Assembly (NCBI RefSeq): GCF_032190635.1
Contig: NZ_JAVLAS010000001.1
Location: 124,001-188,000 of the forward strand
DNA: 64,000 bases
Source of the DNA: Levilactobacillus zymae
GTDB taxonomy: Bacteria > Bacillota > Bacilli > Lactobacillales > Lactobacillaceae
Direction: 5' to 3'
Shown here: piece after piece, positions 26,744 through 37,444 of the stretch
Layout of the letters: each line of letters starts with the position of its first letter
Numbering within the stretch: position 1 is the stretch's first letter
The notes under the pieces: generated by a model
Databases searched by the model: none
Told to the model about the DNA's origin: nothing
Seen by the model: the letters and a program-made list of their open reading frames with translations, nothing else
Position numbers and translations under genes: made by a program

Positions 26744-27637
26744 TTAAGCTTCATGATGGTGGCGCAAGCCGAACAACACGCTGATGAACTCCCGCTGAAT
26801 CTCGTTAGGTAGGAAGTTCTTGCGCACGACCAACGACATGTTGAAGCGATCGGCGACCGGGTCGCTCAGGCGCAAGGCCACGACCTTATCGCTGGCATTC
26901 ACGGTATCGCCCACAATCAGGCTGACACCGAACCCGGAGGCCACCAGCGCCTTAATCAGCGAGATGTTCGGGGTGTTATACACGATGCGCGGGTCAAACC
27001 CCGCAAACTGACTGTAGTCGCGTAACGCTTGGGGATGGACGAACTTTCCCGTCAACGAGATAAAGTTCTCGTTCGCTAGCTCGGCAAACGCAATCTGCTT
27101 GCGGGTCGCCAATCGGTGTTCCGGACTGACGATCGCCCGAAACTCGTGGGCCCCCAGCAACGTGGCGTCTAATCCCCGTTCGTTGAGCGGGCGGACCGAC
27201 CCCAGCAAGGCCACGTCGATTTTACCGGCGAGCAATTCCTGGAGCAGGTACCCGGACCCCATTTCCAAGGTCTCCACGTACTTCAACAGGCCGCGGGAAA
27301 ACAACTCCCCGGCTACCAACGGAAACCACAAGGTCCCAATGATGGGCGGCATGCCGAAACGAATCGTGGATTGGTCCGCGCGTTGGACTTCGCTGTGGGC
27401 GAGGTCCAGGTCCTTTAACACCATCTGCGCGCGCTGATAGAGCATCAACCCCGGTCGGGTGATGGTCAACGTGTTATGTGCGCGGTCGCGTTGGACCAAC
27501 GTGGCGTTAAATTCCGTCTCCAGTCGCTTGACCGCCACCGTAATGGTGGGTTGGCTGACCGAGAAACGCGCGGCAACGGCGGTGTAGTTCTTCAACTCCA
27601 CCAGCGCTGAGAAATAGGCTAAGTCCCGTGTATTCAC
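26744..27637 (-). CDS. LysR family transcriptional regulator
   Basis: A 297-residue LysR protein with the N-terminal winged HTH (NTRDLAYFSALVELKNYTAVAARFSVSQPTITVAVKRLE as consecutive motifs) and a periplasmic-binding-like effector domain (IRFGMPPIIGTLWFPLVAG onward). The best start is GTG at 27637, giving VNTRDLAYF; ATG at 27658 has no RBS. The gene begins about 30 bases after the citF stop and shares its terminator, so it is probably cotranscribed with citDEF. Its ligand may be citrate, malate or another organic acid; MleR-type regulators belong to this family. Confidence 0.85.
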   Translation of the reverse strand: MNTRDLAYFSALVELKNYTAVAARFSVSQPTITVAVKRLETEFNATLVQRDRAHNTLTITRPGLMLYQRAQMVLKDLDLAHSEVQRADQSTIRFGMPPIIGTLWFPLVAGELFSRGLLKYVETLEMGSGYLLQELLAGKIDVALLGSVRPLNERGLDATLLGAHEFRAIVSPEHRLATRKQIAFAELANENFISLTGKFVHPQALRDYSQFAGFDPRIVYNTPNISLIKALVASGFGVSLIVGDTVNASDKVVALRLSDPVADRFNMSLVVRKNFLPNEIQREFISVLFGLRHHHEA

Positions 27638-27667
27638 TATGCTGCCCCCATCTGCCAAACAAAGCGG

Positions 27668-29212
27668 TTAGTCCTTAACTTCCTTGATTTCGTCGATGAT
27701 ACTGCCGTCACGGTATTCCACCATGGCAACGGTCCGGTCGGTGAATTCAAGGGGCTTCGGCGTGCCCACTTTCTTTTCGGCGAGTTTTTGTAAGTCTTCA
27801 ATCGTGAAGACGGGGACACCCGGAATGTTGCTCAGGCTGGCGATTAAGTCCTTACGCTTAGGGTTGATGGCAATCCCCACCTCGGTCACGACCACGTCGA
27901 TCGAGTCACCAGGGGTCACGACGGTCGTCACGTCGGGTACGATGGTGGCAATCCGGCCCCGAACTAACGGTGCGGAGATGATGGTCAACTTGCTGGTAGC
28001 GGCGTCTTGGTGACCACCCACGGCTCCCCGAATCACGCCGTCCGAACCGGTCATGACGTTAACGTTGAACTTGGTGTCGATTTCCAAGGCACTCAGGATG
28101 GCCACGTCGAGTTGGTCGACCATGGCGCCCTTGTTGTCAGGATCGGCATACCAGGAAGCGTCGATTTCTTGTTGGTTCGGGTTCGATTGCATCGAATCAG
28201 CGGCGCCCTTGTCGAAGTCTTGCACGTCCATTACGCGACGCACTAAGCCTTCCTTTAAGAGGTCGGTGGTTGGCTTGGTAATCCCACCCAAAGCGAAGGA
28301 AGCGGTAATCTTGTTGGCAATCATGGCTTCACGCAGGTAACGCGTCACGGCCAAAGCAGCACCACCGGAACCGGTCTGGAATGAGAAGCCGTCCTTGAAG
28401 TATGGTGAATGCGTAATCACGTCGTTTACCATGCCGGCAATCTTCAATTCCTTCGGGTCCTTGGTGAACCGAGTTGCCCCTGATCCAATTTTATCAGGAT
28501 CACCGACTTCGTCAACTTGAACCACGTAGTCCACTTGGGTCTGCTTGATGGAAGCTGGCGTGTTCGGGTAGTCGACCAGGTTATCGGTCAACAGCACCAC
28601 GTTGTCGGCGTATTGGGCGTCCATTAAGGCGTAACCCAGTGAACCGAAGACGGCTTTACCGGCCATCCCGTTGGCGTTCCCCAACTTATCAGCGTTAGGA
28701 ACTCCTAAGAAGGCCACGTCGATCTTGATGTCGCCGTGTTCGATGGCCCGCGCCCGGTTTCCGTGAGACCGGAAGATGACGGGGTTCTTTAAGCCACCGT
28801 GAGACACGAAGTCCCCTAAGGACCCACGCATCCCGGAGCTGGTGATGTTGGTAATGGTCCCCGCCTTGATGGCTTCGATCACCATGTCGTTCATTACACC
28901 GGTCAGTGACGATGGTGCTAAGGTCAGGTTCTTGATGCCGGCGTCGATGATGACCCGCATCACTTTGTTAAAGACGTAGTCCCCGTTCCGGAAGTGGTGG
29001 TGAAACGAGATGGTCATGCCGTCTTTGACCGTGGCCTTGACCACGTCTTCGATGGAATCAACCACCTTGTCGTTCCCCGTAGAAACGTGAACCTTAGGCG
29101 CAACCCGTTGGATTTCGGGATTGCCAATTTCAGTTGAGGTGTATGGCTTGTAGTCGAGTTTGGCCATCAAGTCGTCGGACAGGGTCCGGTTTACATTATT
29201 CTTCAATATCAT
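27668..29212 (-). CDS. citF: Citrate lyase alpha subunit (citrate CoA-transferase)
   Basis: CitF swaps acetyl for citryl on the CitD prosthetic thioester in the citrate lyase complex. The 514-residue protein has the family features [17 protein letters not shown], the glycine-rich [30 protein letters not shown] and the C-terminal [16 protein letters not shown]. The start lies within the end of citE. AGGAGG in the overlap fits either ATG at 29212 (close spacing) or TTG at 29206 (better spacing), so the start is uncertain by a few codons. Confidence 0.94.
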   Translation of the reverse strand: MILKNNVNRTLSDDLMAKLDYKPYTSTEIGNPEIQRVAPKVHVSTGNDKVVDSIEDVVKATVKDGMTISFHHHFRNGDYVFNKVMRVIIDAGIKNLTLAPSSLTGVMNDMVIEAIKAGTITNITSSGMRGSLGDFVSHGGLKNPVIFRSHGNRARAIEHGDIKIDVAFLGVPNADKLGNANGMAGKAVFGSLGYALMDAQYADNVVLLTDNLVDYPNTPASIKQTQVDYVVQVDEVGDPDKIGSGATRFTKDPKELKIAGMVNDVITHSPYFKDGFSFQTGSGGAALAVTRYLREAMIANKITASFALGGITKPTTDLLKEGLVRRVMDVQDFDKGAADSMQSNPNQQEIDASWYADPDNKGAMVDQLDVAILSALEIDTKFNVNVMTGSDGVIRGAVGGHQDAATSKLTIISAPLVRGRIATIVPDVTTVVTPGDSIDVVVTEVGIAINPKRKDLIASLSNIPGVPVFTIEDLQKLAEKKVGTPKPLEFTDRTVAMVEYRDGSIIDEIKEVKD

Positions 29213-30110
29213 TACCCTCCTCATCAACTAAGTGCGACGCTTTGGCTAAACGCATCACGCGTTGGGCCCGCAGAACCACTGGGCGGTCAACCATTTGACC
29301 GTTCATGGAGATAACCCCAGAGCCCTTTAATTTAGCTTCAGCGATGGCGTTGATCACGTTACGAGCGTTGGCAATTTCCTTAGCCGTTGGCTCGTAGACG
29401 CTGTTGACCATCTTGATCTGCCGGGGGTTGACCAGGGACTTCCCGTCGAACCCAAGTTGGTGAATGTGCCGGGTTTCGCGGTAGAAGCCTTCCGTATCGT
29501 CCATGTTGGTGAAGACCGTATCGAAGGCGGCAATCCCGGCAGCCCGAGCGGCGTGGAGCACCATGTTGCGGGCAAATTCGAGTTCGGCCCCGTCTGGGTA
29601 CCGGTGGGTCTTCATGTCGGTGGTGTAGTCTTCGGCGGATAAGGCGACCCCAATCATCCGGTCGGAAGCAGCAGCGATTGCTGGGGCGTTCAAAACACCC
29701 TTAGCGCTTTCGATGGCGGCCATCACGTGCGTTGAACCGGCTTCGCGGCCGAATTCCTTTTCAGCGGCGGCCACATCCTTGACCAGGTCCTTGATCATTT
29801 GAGCGGATTCAACCTTCGGCAGGCGAATCACGTCGATGCCAGCCTTAACCATGGCCCGTACGTCGTTGTGGTAGAACGGCGTGTCGATTCCGTTGACCCG
29901 CACGACCAATTCGGCCCCTTCGTAGTCTTGGGTTTGTAAGGCTTCGTAGACTAACACTCGAGCGGCGTCCTTTTCAGCCAAGGAAACGGCGTCTTCGAGG
30001 TCAAACATAATGGAGTCGGCACCGTAGATCCCGGCATCCTTAACCATTGCGGGGTTATTCCCCGGCACGAACATCATGGTCCGGCGTAAACGTTCTGAAT
30101 TTTCTGCCAT
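29196..30110 (-). CDS. citE: Citrate lyase beta subunit (citryl-ACP lyase)
   Basis: CitE cleaves citryl-ACP to acetyl-ACP and oxaloacetate. The 304-residue TIM-barrel protein has [29 protein letters not shown] with metal-binding acids, VIRLPKVES and [16 protein letters not shown], all conserved in HpcH/CitE enzymes. ATG at 30110 follows GGGAGG by ten bases; six further codons upstream in frame overlap citD. It begins two bases after the citD stop and overlaps citF at its end. Confidence 0.95.
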   Translation of the reverse strand: MAENSERLRRTMMFVPGNNPAMVKDAGIYGADSIMFDLEDAVSLAEKDAARVLVYEALQTQDYEGAELVVRVNGIDTPFYHNDVRAMVKAGIDVIRLPKVESAQMIKDLVKDVAAAEKEFGREAGSTHVMAAIESAKGVLNAPAIAAASDRMIGVALSAEDYTTDMKTHRYPDGAELEFARNMVLHAARAAGIAAFDTVFTNMDDTEGFYRETRHIHQLGFDGKSLVNPRQIKMVNSVYEPTAKEIANARNVINAIAEAKLKGSGVISMNGQMVDRPVVLRAQRVMRLAKASHLVDEEGNDIEE

Positions 30111-30112
30111 CG

Positions 30113-30406
30113 TTAGAATACCTCCCATGCAGGTTGATCGGTGGTTCCTAAAGCCCGTTGTGCGGCGGCAATCGTCCGCGCTTTAATCACACAGTCCAGG
30201 GCTCCTTTGTCCACGGCTTTGACGTTAGCGGCGGTGATGTCCAAGGCTTGTAAGGTCTTGGTAATCAAGTCCCGAATCTGATCACCAAATTGTTTTTCAA
30301 CGGCGGAGTCCAAGGTAATCTTGATGCCGTCCGTTCCTTTACTCAACATAATTTGGATATCGGAAGATTCCAAGGTACCCGCTAATGCTGTTTGCTTAAT
30401 TTCCAT
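30113..30406 (-). CDS. citD: Citrate lyase gamma subunit (acyl carrier protein)
   Basis: CitD is the acyl carrier subunit that bears the phosphoribosyl-dephospho-CoA arm. The product from ATG at 30406 is 97 residues, the usual family length, and begins [21 protein letters not shown]; the serine in LESSD near residue 14 is the expected attachment site. AAAGGGATGG precedes the ATG. It is the first gene of the leftward arm citD-citE-citF-lysR, with its own promoter at 30492-30519. Confidence 0.95.
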   Translation of the reverse strand: MEIKQTALAGTLESSDIQIMLSKGTDGIKITLDSAVEKQFGDQIRDLITKTLQALDITAANVKAVDKGALDCVIKARTIAAAQRALGTTDQPAWEVF

Positions 30407-30491
30407 TAAGTCCATCCCTTTCACGAGTGTCAGCTAATCGTGTAAATAATCACGAATTTATCTACCCAAAACTCTTTTGTTTACGGCTTTA

Positions 30492-30519
30492 ATTATAGCT
30501 CATTTTTTAAATAATTCAA
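30492..30519 (-). promoter_or_regulatory. citD promoter with the shared AT-rich motif
   Basis: On the minus strand TTGAAT, 16 bases, TATAAT. The spacer TATTTAAAAAATGAGC nearly matches that of citM (TTTTTAAAAAATCGGCG). A further TTTAAAAAATG lies about 35 bases upstream (30536-30552). Confidence 0.65.
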
Positions 30520-30589
30520 ATATATCTCGTATTTTTACATTTTTTAAATTATTTTTGTGAAATTCGCAACAGATAGTGGCTGACCATCA

Positions 30590-30745
30590 CCCTCGCTTCA
30601 CTCTGCCGAGCAAGCGTCACTGTAGTGGGCACGATTCTCAAGCCTCGCCCACCCCGCGAGTCTCGAGAACTCGACCTTGATGTAAGCCGGCCCAAAACAC
30701 CGACTAACATCAATTTCACTACAGTGACGCCAGTCGGCGCCGTTT
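30590..30745 (-). repeat. Structured intergenic repeat, copy B
   Basis: Read on the minus strand it has a perfect 14-bp outer stem (GCGTCACTGTAGTG with CACTACAGTGACGC, at 30614-30627 and 30717-30730). Inside are stem 2 (TTGATGT-T-AGTCGG with CCGGCT-T-ACATCAA) and stem 3 (TTCTCGAG-A-CTCGC with GCGAG-G-CTTGAGAA), then ATCGTGCCCAC. The order and conserved links match copies A, C and D, although the stem sequences differ. Confidence 0.75.
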
Positions 30746-30844
30746 CGCTAACAGCTCAAGAACAGTTAACTCAGTCTACTTTTTAACTCGGAGACTCAAA
30801 ATTGTGTCCACTACGGTCCAACCACTTTTCGGTTAAGATTTATC

Positions 30845-30925
30845 TTAAAACCCAATCACTGATTGTCATCAGTGCGAGCTGGAGGACCAGTTAGGAAACG
30901 CTGGATTCACCCATTTCCCCTCAGT
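30845..30925 (+). repeat. Degenerate fragment of the same repeat family (copy E)
   Basis: TATCTTAAAACCCAATCACTGATT resembles, base for base, the end of copy A next to its terminal repeat, and GAGCTGGAGGACCAGTTAGGAAA resembles copy A's GAGCTGGAGGGACAGTCAGAAA. The part between is deleted and no full fold remains. Confidence 0.5.
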
Positions 30926-30940
30926 CGCTAAACATTCAAC

Positions 30941-30978
30941 AAAAAGGGCTGGGTAAGCACACCGCCTACCCAGCCCTT
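30941..30978 (-). terminator. Terminator of the fumC-frd-citT operon
   Basis: On the minus strand AAGGGCTGGGTAG...TTACCCAGCCC is followed by five T, 20 bases after the citT stop. Confidence 0.9.
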
Positions 30979-30997
30979 CGTTTAGAGTCAATTAAGT

Positions 30998-32416
30998 TTA
31001 CCAGAAGCCCAGAACCTTGGTCCATAAAGCGCCAATGCCGAACCAAACGACGATGTAGAAGACCCCTAAGATGGCGTTCATGCGCCACCAATCGGCTTGC
31101 TTCACGTAGCCGGTCCCGAACAGTAACGTGGCCGGACCACTCGCGTAGTGCGACGTGGAACTGTAAAGTGCCCCACACATCGCTAACAGCGTCGCCGCTA
31201 ACATTGGGGGAACCCCCGCAGCGATGGCCACCCCTAACAGGGCCGCATACATGGCACTCACGTGAGCCGTCCCACTGGCAAATAGGTAGTGGGAATAGAA
31301 GTAGAAGACCAACAGAATGGCTAAGACAATGCCCCAGTTCATCCCGTTCAAGCTACCACCCAAGGCCTTCGATAACCACGGAATAAACCCTAATTCAGTC
31401 AATTCGTTGGCCATGAAGATCAGGATGGAGAACCAGATTAAGGTACTCCAGGCACCCGTTTCGTGAAGAATATCACTCACAGACAAGACCCCACAAACAA
31501 CCAGTACGGCAACGGCTAAGAACGCCACCGTCGCGGCATCTAGCCCGATGAAGCTTGAAACGATCCAGAGTAGTAAGGCTCCCACGAAGACTCCCGTCAT
31601 GATCTTTTCGGCCACACTCATGGGACCCATGTCGGCCAGTTCACCTTCGGCCCAGCTCTTGGCGTTCGGTGAATCCTTGATCTCAGGTGGATACATCTTG
31701 TAAATCAAGAATGGCACCACTAACAGACTGATAACCCCCGGAACCAAGCCGGCTAAGAACCAACTCATCCAGGTAATGTTGACGTGAGCGGCCTTAGCCA
31801 AAGAAACGGCTAACAGGTTGGGCGCCATGGCCGTCATGAACATCCCCGACGTGATGATGTTGCCGTGGAATTCGACGAAGGTCAAAAACGACCCCATTTT
31901 CCGTTCCGTCCCGTCTTTCGGGTCGGATCCAAAGGTCTTGGCTAAGGATTCTAGGATGGGGTAAACGATCCCCCCAGCCCGGGCGGTGTTACTAGGCGTT
32001 GCCGGTGAAAGAATTAAATCCACCCCGACCAACGAGTAAGCCAATCCCAGCGTCCGTTTCCCGAACAACCGCACAAAGACTAACGCGATCCGGCGACCTA
32101 ACCCCGTCTTCACGAACCCGCGCGACAGGCAGTAGGCCATGACGATCAGCCAAACGGTCTTGTTCCCAAAACCGGTCACGGCCGTTTCCATCGGGACGAT
32201 GTTCAGCACAACGGTCGCCACGAAGCCGACTAAGGCGACCCCGGCAATTGGTAACGGCTGAGTGATACACCCAATGATGGTAGCCACGAAGATGGCAAAC
32301 ATGTGCCAAGCCGCCATAGAGACGCTGGCGGGTTTCACTGGCGATGCAAACCAGATAATTAACCCGATCAGCAGCGGTAAGATAAACTGCTTATACTTTA
32401 CTTTTTCCAATGTCAT
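30998..32416 (-). CDS. citT: DASS-family anion transporter, citrate:succinate antiporter CitT-like
   Basis: A 472-residue divalent anion:Na+ symporter family protein with about 12-14 membrane segments. Both family SNT-type motifs are visible, SPATPSNTARAG and YSSTSHYASGPATLLFGTGYV, which is the CitT/TtdT/dicarboxylate branch. CitT of enterobacteria exchanges citrate for succinate. The operon here, with fumarase and fumarate reductase, fits that exchange, though malate or fumarate could also be carried. The RBS is weak. It follows the frd gene by about 97 bases containing an imperfect hairpin. Confidence 0.87.
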   Translation of the reverse strand: MTLEKVKYKQFILPLLIGLIIWFASPVKPASVSMAAWHMFAIFVATIIGCITQPLPIAGVALVGFVATVVLNIVPMETAVTGFGNKTVWLIVMAYCLSRGFVKTGLGRRIALVFVRLFGKRTLGLAYSLVGVDLILSPATPSNTARAGGIVYPILESLAKTFGSDPKDGTERKMGSFLTFVEFHGNIITSGMFMTAMAPNLLAVSLAKAAHVNITWMSWFLAGLVPGVISLLVVPFLIYKMYPPEIKDSPNAKSWAEGELADMGPMSVAEKIMTGVFVGALLLWIVSSFIGLDAATVAFLAVAVLVVCGVLSVSDILHETGAWSTLIWFSILIFMANELTELGFIPWLSKALGGSLNGMNWGIVLAILLVFYFYSHYLFASGTAHVSAMYAALLGVAIAAGVPPMLAATLLAMCGALYSSTSHYASGPATLLFGTGYVKQADWWRMNAILGVFYIVVWFGIGALWTKVLGFW

Positions 32417-32446
32417 GATAGTGCCCCACTATTCTATGTGTCGAAA

Positions 32447-32499
32447 CGACTCTTCACTGCCAGGCGTTTCACTTATTTTGAAACGACCATGGCGAGTCG
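32447..32499 (-). other. Imperfect hairpin between the fumarate reductase and transporter genes
   Basis: CGACTC (32447) pairs with GAGTCG (32494) and, inside, CGTTTCA (32465) pairs with TGAAACG (32479). It has no T tract, so it looks more like an RNA processing or stability site than a terminator. Confidence 0.4.
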
Positions 32500-32513
32500 C
32501 GTGATTTTAGTCA

Positions 32514-33908
32514 CTAGTCTTTCAAATATGTGTAAACCTGTTCCCCGGCTTGACGGCCAAAGACCACCGTTTCAGCAATGGAATTACCACCGATCCGGTT
32601 GTTCCCGTGTAGCCCACCGGCAACTTCACCGGCAGCGAACAGACCGCTTAACGGCGCCCCATCTTCCTTCAGTACCTGAGTTTGGGCGTTAACCTTGATG
32701 CCCCCCATGGTGTAGTGGATGGCGGGCGCAATGTGAATGACGAAGAATGGCCCCGCGGTAATGTCGCGATCCATTCCCATGTTCCGACCGAAGTCCGTGT
32801 CGTTATGTCCCGCTACCGCTTGGTTCCAGGTCGTCACGGTACTAGCCAACGTGTCGGCATCCATGTTCAACGTTTGCGCCAAGTCAGCGATGCTGTCGCC
32901 GTGCTGGACCAAACCAATGTGGTCGTAAAATTCTACGGCCTTGACCCGGGACCGAATCCCGGTATCAAAAATCAAGTAAGCACTCTTTTCCGGAAGTTGG
33001 TTGATCGCGTTGGTGACGTTCTTACGAGTATCCAGTTCGTTAACGAACCGTTTCCCGTCGGCCCCCACTAAGATGGCACCTTCCCCCCGAACCGCTTCAC
33101 CAATCAGGAAAGCGTGGTCGGTGTCTTGTTGTACCGTGGGGTGAACTTGGATCTGGTCCATGTCGACCAATGCCGCCCCGGCGGCCTTAGCCAACGCAAT
33201 CCCGTCACCAGTGGCACCGGGTTGATTAGTGGTGTTGTAGCCCACCAGGTCTTCACGGTACTCGCCGATCAGCTGTTGGTTGGCGCCGAAACCACCGGTG
33301 GCCAAAACCACGGCGTCCGCGGCGACTGGCACGCCATCAGCTTGTTCGTCTTTGACCGTAACCCCTGTGACCCGGTCGTTGGTTAAGTTAAGCTTGGTCA
33401 CCGTGACGTTAGTAAAGACAGGCACCTTTGCGGCTTGAATCTGCTTTAACAATTCGGTGACCAAGAATCCGCCAATGGGGGCCATGGAGCTAGGCCGGTG
33501 GGTCCGCTTCTTCTGCATTCCCCCAGTGATGGTCAGGTCGTCTAAGACAATCCCGTGATCGGCTAACCAGTCGATGGCTAACGCACTGTGACTGGTGAAG
33601 TAGCGTAACATGTCGGGATTGTTGAGTTGGCCCCCGCCCTTAAAGGTGTCGGCGTAAAACGCGTCGAAGCTGTCCACCACGTGATTGTGTAACTGCACGT
33701 TGGTTTCAGCGGCGTTCATCCCGGATGAGGCTCGGGTGGTGTTGCCCCCCAGCTTCGGCATTTTTTCGAAAATAACCGGCTTCAGCCCTAATTCGTGGGC
33801 CTGCAAGGCGGCAACCAGTCCGGTACCCCCGGAACCGATGACCACTAAGTCATAGCGATCTTGTAATTCAGCTAAATCAGTTGGAATAAATTGAAATTTT
33901 TCTGCCAT
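32514..33908 (-). CDS. Fumarate reductase flavoprotein subunit (soluble, FAD-dependent)
   Basis: A 464-residue soluble FAD protein of the fumarate reductase/flavocytochrome c family. It has the dinucleotide motif VVIGSGGTGLVAAL, GGNTTRASSGMNAAET, the catalytic-region motifs IQVHPTV, GKRFVNELDTRKNV, HYTMGGIKVN and the terminal GNNRIGGNSIAETVVFGR. These contain the expected catalytic His and Arg residues. It should reduce fumarate to succinate in the cytosol. ATG at 33908 follows GAAAGGA; the longer frame to 33977 overlaps the previous gene. Its electron donor may be the FMN reductase encoded just before it. Confidence 0.92.
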   Translation of the reverse strand: MAEKFQFIPTDLAELQDRYDLVVIGSGGTGLVAALQAHELGLKPVIFEKMPKLGGNTTRASSGMNAAETNVQLHNHVVDSFDAFYADTFKGGGQLNNPDMLRYFTSHSALAIDWLADHGIVLDDLTITGGMQKKRTHRPSSMAPIGGFLVTELLKQIQAAKVPVFTNVTVTKLNLTNDRVTGVTVKDEQADGVPVAADAVVLATGGFGANQQLIGEYREDLVGYNTTNQPGATGDGIALAKAAGAALVDMDQIQVHPTVQQDTDHAFLIGEAVRGEGAILVGADGKRFVNELDTRKNVTNAINQLPEKSAYLIFDTGIRSRVKAVEFYDHIGLVQHGDSIADLAQTLNMDADTLASTVTTWNQAVAGHNDTDFGRNMGMDRDITAGPFFVIHIAPAIHYTMGGIKVNAQTQVLKEDGAPLSGLFAAGEVAGGLHGNNRIGGNSIAETVVFGRQAGEQVYTYLKD

Positions 33909-33933
33909 GAGCAAGGTTCCTTTCGTAATGTGG

Positions 33934-34500
33934 TTAGGCGCTAACGGAGACGGGTTTAATGGCGGCAAACTGGACAAAGTTGGCTAGGCATTGGCCTAAG
34001 AACGCCACGCTTCGTTCGTCAACCAGCTGGCCCTGTTGGTCAAACTTATCCTTGACCGTCGGCAACATGAATTCGTTACCTGGGAGCACGCAGGCTTGGA
34101 CCCCTGGGGCGTCGAGGACTTGGCGCAAGTTAGTCTGGGCCCGCACCGTTCCTTGGACCCCATAAGAAGTCCCGACCACCATCACTGGCTTGTTTTTAAA
34201 GGGGTGGGTGGCACTCGATAACCATTCCAAAACACTCTTTAACGCGGCCGGAATCGCGTGATCGTACTCGGGGGAGGCAATGATTACCCCGTCCGCCGCA
34301 TCGATAGCGGCACTCAGAGCGGTCACACAAGTCGGCGGTGTCTTCATATGGTTTTCGTTAAACAAGGGAATATCCGCGATTTCGCGAACTTCGATGTCTG
34401 CCTGATCCGTAAAGGTTCGGCGCATGAATTGCAACAAGATACGGTTGTAAGAAAAATCAGCGTTCGTGCCGACTAAGGCAATAAAGTGTGGCTTGGTCAT
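33934..34500 (-). CDS. NAD(P)H-dependent FMN reductase
   Basis: A 188-residue flavodoxin-fold protein of the NADPH-dependent FMN reductase family, with FIALVGTNADFSYNRILLQF near the start, GVIIASPEYDHAIPAALKSVLEWL and MVVGTSYGVQGT. ATG at 34500 follows AGAGGA; the frame also opens at a TTG two codons earlier. It lies 25 bases before the fumarate reductase gene. I infer that it supplies reduced flavin to that enzyme, as no quinol-linked subunits are encoded here. Confidence 0.88.
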   Translation of the reverse strand: MTKPHFIALVGTNADFSYNRILLQFMRRTFTDQADIEVREIADIPLFNENHMKTPPTCVTALSAAIDAADGVIIASPEYDHAIPAALKSVLEWLSSATHPFKNKPVMVVGTSYGVQGTVRAQTNLRQVLDAPGVQACVLPGNEFMLPTVKDKFDQQGQLVDERSVAFLGQCLANFVQFAAIKPVSVSA

Positions 34501-34531
34501 CCTCAAAATCCTCTCAATTCTCTCTAATCAA

Positions 34532-34609
34532 TTAGTCGTATAGGTTGGCCACCGCTGCCCCTAAACTAGCAGCAGCGGCGACCAGTAGCGTCAAAGCTAA
34601 AATCGCCAT
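34532..34609 (-). CDS. Possible 25-residue hydrophobic peptide in the fumC-frd operon
   Basis: ATG at 34609 opens 25 codons beginning MAILALTLLVAAAASLG and ending VANLYD, a single membrane-helix-like peptide with a short polar tail. GGGGTG lies five bases upstream. It fills the gap between fumC and the FMN reductase gene on the same strand. It could be a membrane anchor or regulator of the soluble fumarate reductase, or chance; conservation is needed to decide. Confidence 0.35.
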   Translation of the reverse strand: MAILALTLLVAAAASLGAAVANLYD

Positions 34610-34625
34610 GTGGTCACCCCGCTGG

Positions 34626-36008
34626 TTAACGATCGATGTTGGTCATCTTCAACGGATCAACCCACTTGTCGAAGTCTTCGGCGGAAACCTTACCGGACTT
34701 AACGGCGGCTTCCTTTAAGGTCGATCCGGCTTGGTCCGCGGCTTGGGCAATCTTGGCACTGTCGTGATACCCGATGTGGGGCGATAACGCCGTGACGGTC
34801 ATCAAGGAGTTGTCAACGAGTTCTTCCATCCGCTTAGCGTTAACCGTCATCCCGTGGATCAGCTTGTCGGCAAAGCCCATCATGGTACCGCGTAACAGCT
34901 CGGCGGATTCCAGGAAGGCGTCGATTAAGACGGGTTTGTACACGTTCATTTCAAAGTTCCCTTGGGAAGAAGCTACCGTAACGGTCACATCGTTTCCCAT
35001 CACCCGTGCGGCGGCCATGGTAATGGCTTCGGCTTGAGTCGGGTTAACCTTACCGGGCATGATGGAAGACCCGGGCTCGTTAGCCGGAATGTTCAATTCA
35101 TCATAAGCGGCCCGGGGACCGGAAGCCAAGAACCGCACATCGTTAGCGATCTTCATCAGATCGGCGGCTAAAGTCTTCATGGCCCCGTGAACCACGTCTA
35201 ACCCGGAGTGATGGGCTAAGCCGTAGAACTTGTTGGACTTAGCCGTGAACTTTGGCCCGTAAACCTTAGTCATCTTCTGCGCGATCTCTTCGGCAAACCC
35301 AGGAGCGGCGTTTAACCCCGTTCCGACGGCCGTCCCTCCCATGGCTAATTCCAGAAGAGTTGGGTCTAAGGACTTCAGGTAGTCCAGGTCGTGTTGGATG
35401 GCACTGGCCCAACCGCTGACTTCTTGGCCAAAGGTTAACGGCGTGGCGTCTTGTAAGTGGGTCCGGCCAATCTTAACCACGCGCCAGTATTCCTTTTGCT
35501 TAGCGGTTAATTCATCAATTAAGTGTTGTGCGGCCTTTTCCAGTTCCTGGACGGCCACACTGGCCGTGATGTTCATGGCCGTTGGGAAGATATCATTGGA
35601 ACTTTGCCCGTGGTTGACATCGTCGTTCGGGAGGACTTCAATGTCCGGATTCAGTTGCATTGCCTTATTAGCAACGACTTCGTTAGTGTTCATGTTGGTT
35701 TGGGTCCCAGAACCCGTTTGATAAACGCGTAGTGGGAAGTCCTGGCGTAGGTCGTCATCGCTCAGGGCCAACAGGTCGTCGATGGCTTGTTGGATCAGAG
35801 CACCCTTTTCTGGGGAAATCTCGCCCAGATCCTGGTTAGATGCCGCAGCGGCCTTCTTAATTTGAAGTAATGCGCGAATCATTGCAATGGGCATAAACTG
35901 ACCGGTGGGGAAGTTGTTACGACTCCGTTCAGTTTGCGGGCCCCAAAGAGCGGTGCTAGGGATCTTAACGTCACCTAAGGTATCTGCTTCAATGCGATAA
36001 TCTGCCAT
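34626..36008 (-). CDS. fumC: Class II fumarate hydratase
   Basis: Fumarase C interconverts malate and fumarate in the cytosol. The 460-residue protein has ALWGPQTERSRNNFP, the TGSGTQTNMNTNEV active-site motif, HGQSSNDIFPTAM, GRTHLQDATPLTFGQE and the superfamily signature GSSIMPGKVNP. ATG at 36008 has GGAGGA eight bases upstream; the five extra codons upstream hold the RBS. It heads the operon with the small ORF, FMN reductase, fumarate reductase and CitT. Confidence 0.96.
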   Translation of the reverse strand: MADYRIEADTLGDVKIPSTALWGPQTERSRNNFPTGQFMPIAMIRALLQIKKAAAASNQDLGEISPEKGALIQQAIDDLLALSDDDLRQDFPLRVYQTGSGTQTNMNTNEVVANKAMQLNPDIEVLPNDDVNHGQSSNDIFPTAMNITASVAVQELEKAAQHLIDELTAKQKEYWRVVKIGRTHLQDATPLTFGQEVSGWASAIQHDLDYLKSLDPTLLELAMGGTAVGTGLNAAPGFAEEIAQKMTKVYGPKFTAKSNKFYGLAHHSGLDVVHGAMKTLAADLMKIANDVRFLASGPRAAYDELNIPANEPGSSIMPGKVNPTQAEAITMAAARVMGNDVTVTVASSQGNFEMNVYKPVLIDAFLESAELLRGTMMGFADKLIHGMTVNAKRMEELVDNSLMTVTALSPHIGYHDSAKIAQAADQAGSTLKEAAVKSGKVSAEDFDKWVDPLKMTNIDR

Positions 36009-36159
36009 GGTAAGTTCCTCCAAATTTTTTTGTGATATTAGTAACTTTTATTTTCAAAACTGGAGGGGACTCTTCGCGGTAAATTGGAAAAATCCCCTGT
36101 GACTTTACGAACAAGCCTAGAATAACTGGGGATTATCGCTATAGTCAAACTCTCAAGGG

Positions 36160-36250
36160 GGTATAAAAAAACGTAATAAGGTGTTGCATAGCTCTTCACA
36201 ACCCTACTCGTGTATGGATTCACAATTTCACAAACATTTTTAAAAAATCT
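36160..36250 (-). promoter_or_regulatory. Likely fumC promoter/operator region
   Basis: On the minus strand ATTTTTTAAAAAT (36236-36248) resembles the citM, citD and dehydrogenase promoter motif. It is followed by two TTGTGAA repeats in direct order (36218-36233). I cannot place -35 and -10 elements with confidence. The rest of the 36024-36340 stretch holds no gene. Confidence 0.4.
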
Positions 36251-36345
36251 GGCGCATCTTTTCAAAATAAAAAGAATTATTTGAAAGCCTAGCGCTGCAC
36301 CGCCCACTCCCTTAGGTGCCCGGTTCAATCCCTTAAACGACCGAC

Positions 36346-36376
36346 AAAAAAAGTCTGGGATGGTTTATCCCAGACT
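36346..36376 (-). terminator. Terminator of the lactate/malate dehydrogenase gene
   Basis: AGTCTGGGA with TCCCAGACT and a T tract on the minus strand, 20 bases after the stop. Confidence 0.9.
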
Positions 36377-36396
36377 CAATCATTGACTTCAATTCA

Positions 36397-37383
<987 letters not shown>

Positions 37384-37444
37384 TTAATAAGGGGTAGCCT
37401 GCGCCACCCAGTGAAGTTTATGTTCGTGTCGTAAAGTCACCCTT

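Noticed and set aside
36218-36233. Rex-type site (TTGTGAA repeats) before fumC
   Set aside because: The repeats are direct, not the inverted TTGTGAA-N4-TTCACAA needed for Rex.
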